64,000 bases of DNA from NCBI RefSeq assembly GCF_035594125.1, contig NC_087185.1, forward strand, positions 9,224,001-9,288,000, in the 5' to 3' direction. This stretch comes from Scylla paramamosain (taxonomy: Eukaryota; Arthropoda; Malacostraca; Decapoda; Portunidae). Every line of letters starts with the position of its first letter. The stretch's first letter is position 1. The notes beneath the pieces are model-generated. The model did no database searches and was not told the DNA's origin. It saw nothing but the letters and a program-made list of their open reading frames with translations. This document shows, piece after piece, positions 56,394 to 64,000 of the stretch. Made by a program: the position numbers and the translations under genes.

Positions 56394-57743
56394 ATTATCA
56401 GTGTTTTTTTTTAAATTATTAGAAACAAAAAACGCCAAAAAAGCATGTAAACAACCCTATATAGGGTAGCGAGACTACATTACCTGAAACGTATCATTTG
56501 CGTATTTTTAAGCGTATTAGGCATCAAAACGCTGAAAAAAAACATGTAAAACATTCTTCATGGAAAAAAAAAAACTATTCAATCGAAAACGTGTCCTTTC
56601 AGTGTTTTTGAGATTCTTATTTACCAGAACACTAAAATGCATGTCACACATCTTTCTGGAGAAACTGAACAACATTTAAAAAAGTATGTTTTAAATGTTT
56701 TCAATTTGTTAGTTATCAAAATGCCTAAACACATGCAAAGTAGCTAATATAACGAAACGAAATGATATAATGACAAACGTGTATTATAAGTGTTTTTGAT
56801 GTTCTTAGCCATCAGAACACTAAAAAAAAAAAAAAAAAAAGATGCGAATAGTTTTCTATATACAGAAGTTTTACATTACCAAAAACATGTATTATTAAAC
56901 TTATTCATCATGTTAGGTACCCCCCCAAAAAAAAAAAAGAAAAAAATGCATGTAAAGAACCCTTTATGAAGAAGCAAAACATTACCAAAAATCTGAATTA
57001 TGACTGCTTTTCAACTTGTTAGATACCAAAACGCCAAACTGCATGCAAAGCACATTATACAGGAAAAGAAAACAACATTACCAAAAAATGTGTCTTTTGA
57101 GTGTTTTCAGCTTCTATCGTACCAAAACGCTAAAGCGCATGGAAAACACCCTTTATGGAGAAACAGAGTAATTTCATAAAAAAAAAAAAAAAATGTTAGG
57201 TACCAAACGCCAAAATGCATGCAAAGCATGGGGTAAGGAAACGACATTACCAGAAACGTGTTACTTCCGTGTTTTTCTGCATATTAGTCACCAAAATGGA
57301 ATAAAGCATGGAAAACACCCTATATGAAAAAAAAAAAAGTAAACACCATTACTAAAAATTGAGTTTTTTGGATGTTTTTGAGCTTCTTACGTACCAGAGC
57401 TTTTAAATGCATGGAAAACACCCTTTCTGGAGAAACAAAACAACGTTCCCGAAAACGTGTTTCTCGAGCACCAAAATACATACAAAGTAGCCAATATTGG
57501 GAAATTAAACGCTAATACCACAAACTTGTTTTATGAAAGTTTTTGAGGTTCTTAGGTACTGAATCGCTGAAATTTATGAATATTACATTATATTGAGAAT
57601 TATATTCATTACCAAAGACTTGTATTATGAGTGTGATTCACCATGTTAGGTACCAAAAAACCAAAATATGGAACCCTTTATAAAGAAAGATGACATCATT
57701 ATCAAAATCGTGTATTATCAGTGTCCTCGAGGTTTTTAAGTAC
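56394..57743 (+). repeat. satellite block 7b: 14-mer higher-order repeat, one full cycle
   Basis: Resumes the type-6 monomer split by the ~950-bp element and runs through types 7-14 and 1-6; type 1 starts near 57258. The distance from the previous type 1 (54985), minus the insertion, is about 1320 bp, so register is kept. Confidence 0.9.
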
Positions 57744-58201
57744 TTTTGGTGTCAGGATGTACAATGTGCTACCTATGATCTAGTACTTATAGGAAGCAGA
57801 ATATTTATGTGGACCACTTCTGTCGATTGCTGGAAAATTTATTGACTATATATTTGGCTGCACCAGACAGTAACAATTTTGACATAGGAATACATTGGTG
57901 GTAATCTCAATACATACATTGTTTGTATATGAAAATATTAAAGATGGCTAATACATTTGAAGGCATTATTGACATACAGGCGATTTTGATAACACACAAC
58001 TGTAAACAATAAAAGATTTATTAATTTCTATAAAGTAGAATTTCATTAATTCTATCCTAAAAAAAAGTGTAGTATGAAGTGTTTCTGTGGAAACACTTCA
58101 TAGACAATCGAGGCAAATTGTTACGTTTCATCCAAGTCTACCTAAAAGGTTCCAAGACACTTTGAGAAAAAACGTCTTCTCAGCAAACTATATTACTCAA
58201 C
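57744..58201. mobile_element. 458-bp insertion with 5-bp direct repeat AGTAC
   Basis: AGTAC at 57739-57743 and 58202-58206 flanks non-satellite DNA. Removing it restores one type-6 monomer (AAGTACCAAAACCCCC). The ends are not inverted repeats and there is no poly(A). Inside is a perfect hairpin at 58073-58102. There is no ORF of note and I do not recognise the family. Confidence 0.6.
58073..58102. repeat. perfect 13-bp-arm hairpin
   Basis: TATGAAGTGTTTC, loop TGTG, GAAACACTTCATA. It lies within the 458-bp insertion and is not a satellite sequence. Confidence 0.92.
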
Positions 58202-59075
58202 AGTACCAAAACCCCCAAAATGTATGCAAGCAACATTATATGGGATAACGACACGACATTACCAGAAACTTATCATTTGGGTGTTTTTGAGCGTATTAGG
58301 CACTCAAATCATGGAAAACACCTTTTATGGAAAAGCAACAAAAAATAATCGAAAACGTGTCCTTTCATTGTTTTTCAAATTTTTACGTACCAAAACGCTA
58401 AAACACATGCCAGACACCATTTCTGAAAAAAAAAAAATTCCAAAATTGTGTATTTTGAGTGCATTTTAAATGTATTTTAAAGTGCATGCAAAGCACTCTA
58501 TATGGAAAAAAAGAATTATAAAAAATGTGGCTTTGATTGTTTTTCAGCTTCTTTCGTACCAAAACGCTAAAACGCATACAAAATACCCTATATGGAGAAA
58601 CAGAGCAAGTTTATCAAAAACGTCTATTTTGAATGTTTTTCAGCTTGTTGAGTACCAAAACACGAAAATGCATGGAAAGCATTCTATATGTGGTCATTTA
58701 CGTGTCATTTACGTGTGTTTGAGAATGTTAAGCACCAAAAAACGCTAAAAAACATGAAAAAACACCCAATAAAGAAAAAAAAGAAAACTAATTAACGTTA
58801 CGAAAATAGTGTCTTTTGAGTGTTTTTTACTTTCTTACGTACTAAAGCTCTAAAATGCGTGCAAAACACCCTTTCTAACGAAACAGAACATAATTACAAA
58901 AAAAGTGTCTTTTGAGTGTTTTGGTGTTTATTAGGTACCAAAAAGCCAAAACACATACAAAATAGCCGATATGAGGAAACTAAACTCTATTACCACAAAC
59001 TTACCTTATGAACGTTTTTGAGGTTCTAAGGTACTGAAACTTCTAAAACACATGAATATCACTCTCTATTGGAGA
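58202..59075 (+). repeat. satellite block 7c: shortened 14-mer cycle and exit to the 5-mer
   Basis: Types 7, 8, a 9/12 hybrid, 13, 14, 1, 2, 3, 4: about three monomers (10-12) are missing. Near 59040-59090 a type-4 monomer (GGTTCTAAGGTACTGAAAC) ends like an A monomer and is followed by a B monomer, returning to the 5-type order. Confidence 0.8.
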
Positions 59076-60211
59076 AACAGAACAACTTTACCAAGAATGC
59101 GTATTTTGAGTTCCCTTCACATTGTTGGGTACCAAAATGCACAAATGCATGCAAAGCACCCTATATGTGGTAAGGAAAAGAAATAAAAAAAAACGTGTGT
59201 TATGAGTTTTTATGAGCGTGCTAGGTACCAAAATGCTAAATGGCATGAACAACATTATATATTGAGAAATAGAACATTACTAAAAACGTGAATTTTGAGT
59301 TTATTTCACATTGTTAGGTACTAAAACGCCAAAATGAATGGAAAGCACCCTTTATGGGATAAGAAAAAACAAGATTCCCCCCTCCCCCCCCAAAAAAAGC
59401 GTGTCTTTTGAGTGTTTTCAGCGTGTTAGGCACCAAAACGCTAAAAAGCATGAAATTCAACGTATATGGAAATACAAAACAACCTTACAAAAAAACGTGT
59501 CTTTAGAATGTTTTTGAGCTAGTTACGTACGAAAAGCTTAAACGCTTGCAAAAACACGCTTTATGGAGAAATAGAATAACATTAAAAAAAAAGTATTTTG
59601 AATGTTTTCGAGCTTCTTGGGTGCAAAAACTCCAAAAGTCATGGAAAGTACCCTGTATGGGGAAACGAAAAGACGTTACGAGAAACTTATATATTGAGTG
59701 TTTTTCAGCTTTAATACCAAAACGCGAAAACGCGACATAGCACTCTATATCGAAAAAAAAAAAAAAAAAAATCGCTAAAAAGCATGGAATTCACCCTAAA
59801 TGGGAATACAAAACAACATTACGAAAAACATTTCTTTTGAGTGCTTTTGAACTCCTTACTTACCAAAACGCTTAAACGCATTCAAAATACAATGTAGAAA
59901 AAGAATAACATTACTAAAAAAAATATTTACGTAGAAAAACGCCGAAATGGAAATGGAAATGGAAAGCACCCTATATCGAAATAGAAAACTACCAGAAACA
60001 TGTCTTGATTTTTTTTTAGCTTCTTACGTGCTGAAACGCTTAAACGCATGCAAAGCACCTTATATTGGGAAAGGAAACGACATTTCCATAAACGTATCTT
60101 TTACGTACCAAAACGCTAAAACGCATGTAAAAACATCCTTTATAGAGAAACAGAATAACATTACCAAAAACGAGAATTTTGAATGTTTTTGAATTTGTTA
60201 TGCACAAAAGC
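59076..60211 (+). repeat. satellite block 8: 5-type higher-order repeat
   Basis: B, C, D, E, A and so on in forward orientation, with an A run near 59755-59771 and some shortened units, ending in an E monomer at a palindromic inversion junction. Confidence 0.88.
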
Positions 60212-60629
60212 GCTTTCCATGCATTTTAGTGTTTTCGTACATGACAATGTGAAATACACTGAAAATACACGTTTTCTGGTAATGTTATTCTGTTTTATTC
60301 CATAGAGAGTGCTATTCCTGCACTTTAGCTTTCCGGTACAAAAAACCACACGAGACACGTTTCTGGTAATTTCGTTTTATTTCCCCATATAAGGGACTTT
60401 GCAATCACTTTGGCGTTTTGGTAACTAATAATGTGAAGAACACTCAAAATACACGTTTTTCGTAATGTTGTTTCTCGATGTAAGGTGCTAATTATGCGTT
60501 TCAGCATTTGTTACCTAAGCAGCTCAAAAACTCTCATAATACACATTTCTCATAATGTATTTTCCTTTTTCCATATAAAGTACTTTGCATGCATTTTTGG
60601 CATTTTTCTACACAAGCTCAAAAACACTA
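60212..60629 (-). repeat. inverted satellite segment of ~420 bp
   Basis: Minus-strand monomers (CATGCATTTTAGTGTTTTCG, GGTAATTTCGTTTTATTTCC) lie between forward blocks. Both ends sit on palindromes: AAAGCGCTTT at 60207-60216 and 12-bp arms around CTACAT at 60618-60647. Confidence 0.9.
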
Positions 60630-63777
<3,148 letters not shown>

Positions 63778-63900
63778 TGCATTTTTCGATACAGAGTGTT
63801 ATTCATGCGTTTCAGTATTTTAATATCTATGAAACTTAAAAAAAAAAAAATACTCATAAATCACGTTTCTCGTAATGTCTTTTCTCTTCCCAATATAGGG
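63778..63900 (-). repeat. short inverted satellite segment with fold-back ends
   Basis: Minus-strand A and E sequence. The left turn is AAATGC-CT-GCATTT (63771-63784). The right turn is a near-perfect 35-bp inverted repeat (63862-63896 with 63901-63935) around AGGG. Confidence 0.9.
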
Positions 63901-64000
63901 ATATTGGGAAAGGAAAAGACATTACGAGAAAAGTGACATGAGTTTTTTTTTTGTTTGTTTCATAGGTATTAAAATACTGAAACGCATGAATAACGCTCTA
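63901..64000 (+). repeat. satellite block 10, continues off the right edge
   Basis: Forward E-to-A sequence (AAGACATTACGAGAAA, then GCATGAATAACGCTCTA). The satellite does not end within the window. Confidence 0.88.

Overview
This is a eukaryotic, AT-rich window dominated by repeats. The combination fits an arthropod, most likely a decapod crustacean: long AT, ATCT and GA microsatellites, degenerate TTAGG tracts, a tRNA-derived SINE, non-LTR retrotransposons, and one intron-bearing animal gene. The species assignment is inference. There are no bacterial-type genes, rRNAs, intact tRNA genes or CRISPR arrays.

Layout. (1) 1-6.1 kb is the least repetitive part. It holds the first two coding exons of a mitochondrial amidoxime-reducing component (MOSC-domain) gene on the minus strand, whose remainder lies off the left edge. 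It also holds TTAGG-like repeats, an (AT) tract and a hAT-like remnant. (2) 6.1-27.1 kb alternates copies of one ~3.3 kb single-ORF LINE family (copies 1, 3 minus; 2, 4 plus; all dead) with blocks of a ~96-bp satellite. At least copies 2 and 3 sit inside single satellite monomers, so there the satellite is older than the insertions. (3) 27.1-31.4 kb is a patchwork of giant compound microsatellites, a 311-bp inverted-repeat element, a cluster of AP-1-like motifs, a GC-rich candidate exon and SINE pieces. (4) 31.4-36.4 kb is an almost T-free (plus strand) array of CCA/GCA/GAA triplets, organised into four modules of 1.0-1.5 kb separated by imperfect inverted repeats and TTAGG-rich spacers. (5) 36.5-64 kb is satellite almost throughout.

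The main discovery candidate is the satellite's architecture. The ~96-bp monomer occurs as five diagnosable types in fixed order A-B-C-D-E, forming a higher-order repeat of ~450-490 bp (six blocks, roughly 45-50 units by area). From ~49.6 to ~59.1 kb it is replaced by a second higher-order repeat of 14 monomers (~1.34 kb; cycle starts near 49753, 51086, 52435, 53731, 54985, 57258 and 58702). This looks derived from the 5-mer, because the C-D-E-A-B order appears twice inside it. The satellite array also carries inversions whose junctions mostly sit on palindromes, fold-back hairpins, microsatellites born at one fixed position of the monomer, and two non-LINE insertions with apparent target-site duplications. 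One of those, ~950 bp, carries an array of TTCnnGAA heat-shock-element-like dyads, a TATA box and a broken short ORF.

The only convincing protein-coding host sequence is the amidoxime-reductase gene. Nearly all other open frames are LINE remnants, translations of the satellite or triplet array, or microsatellites. Monomer boundaries and junctions were read by eye and may be off by a few bases.
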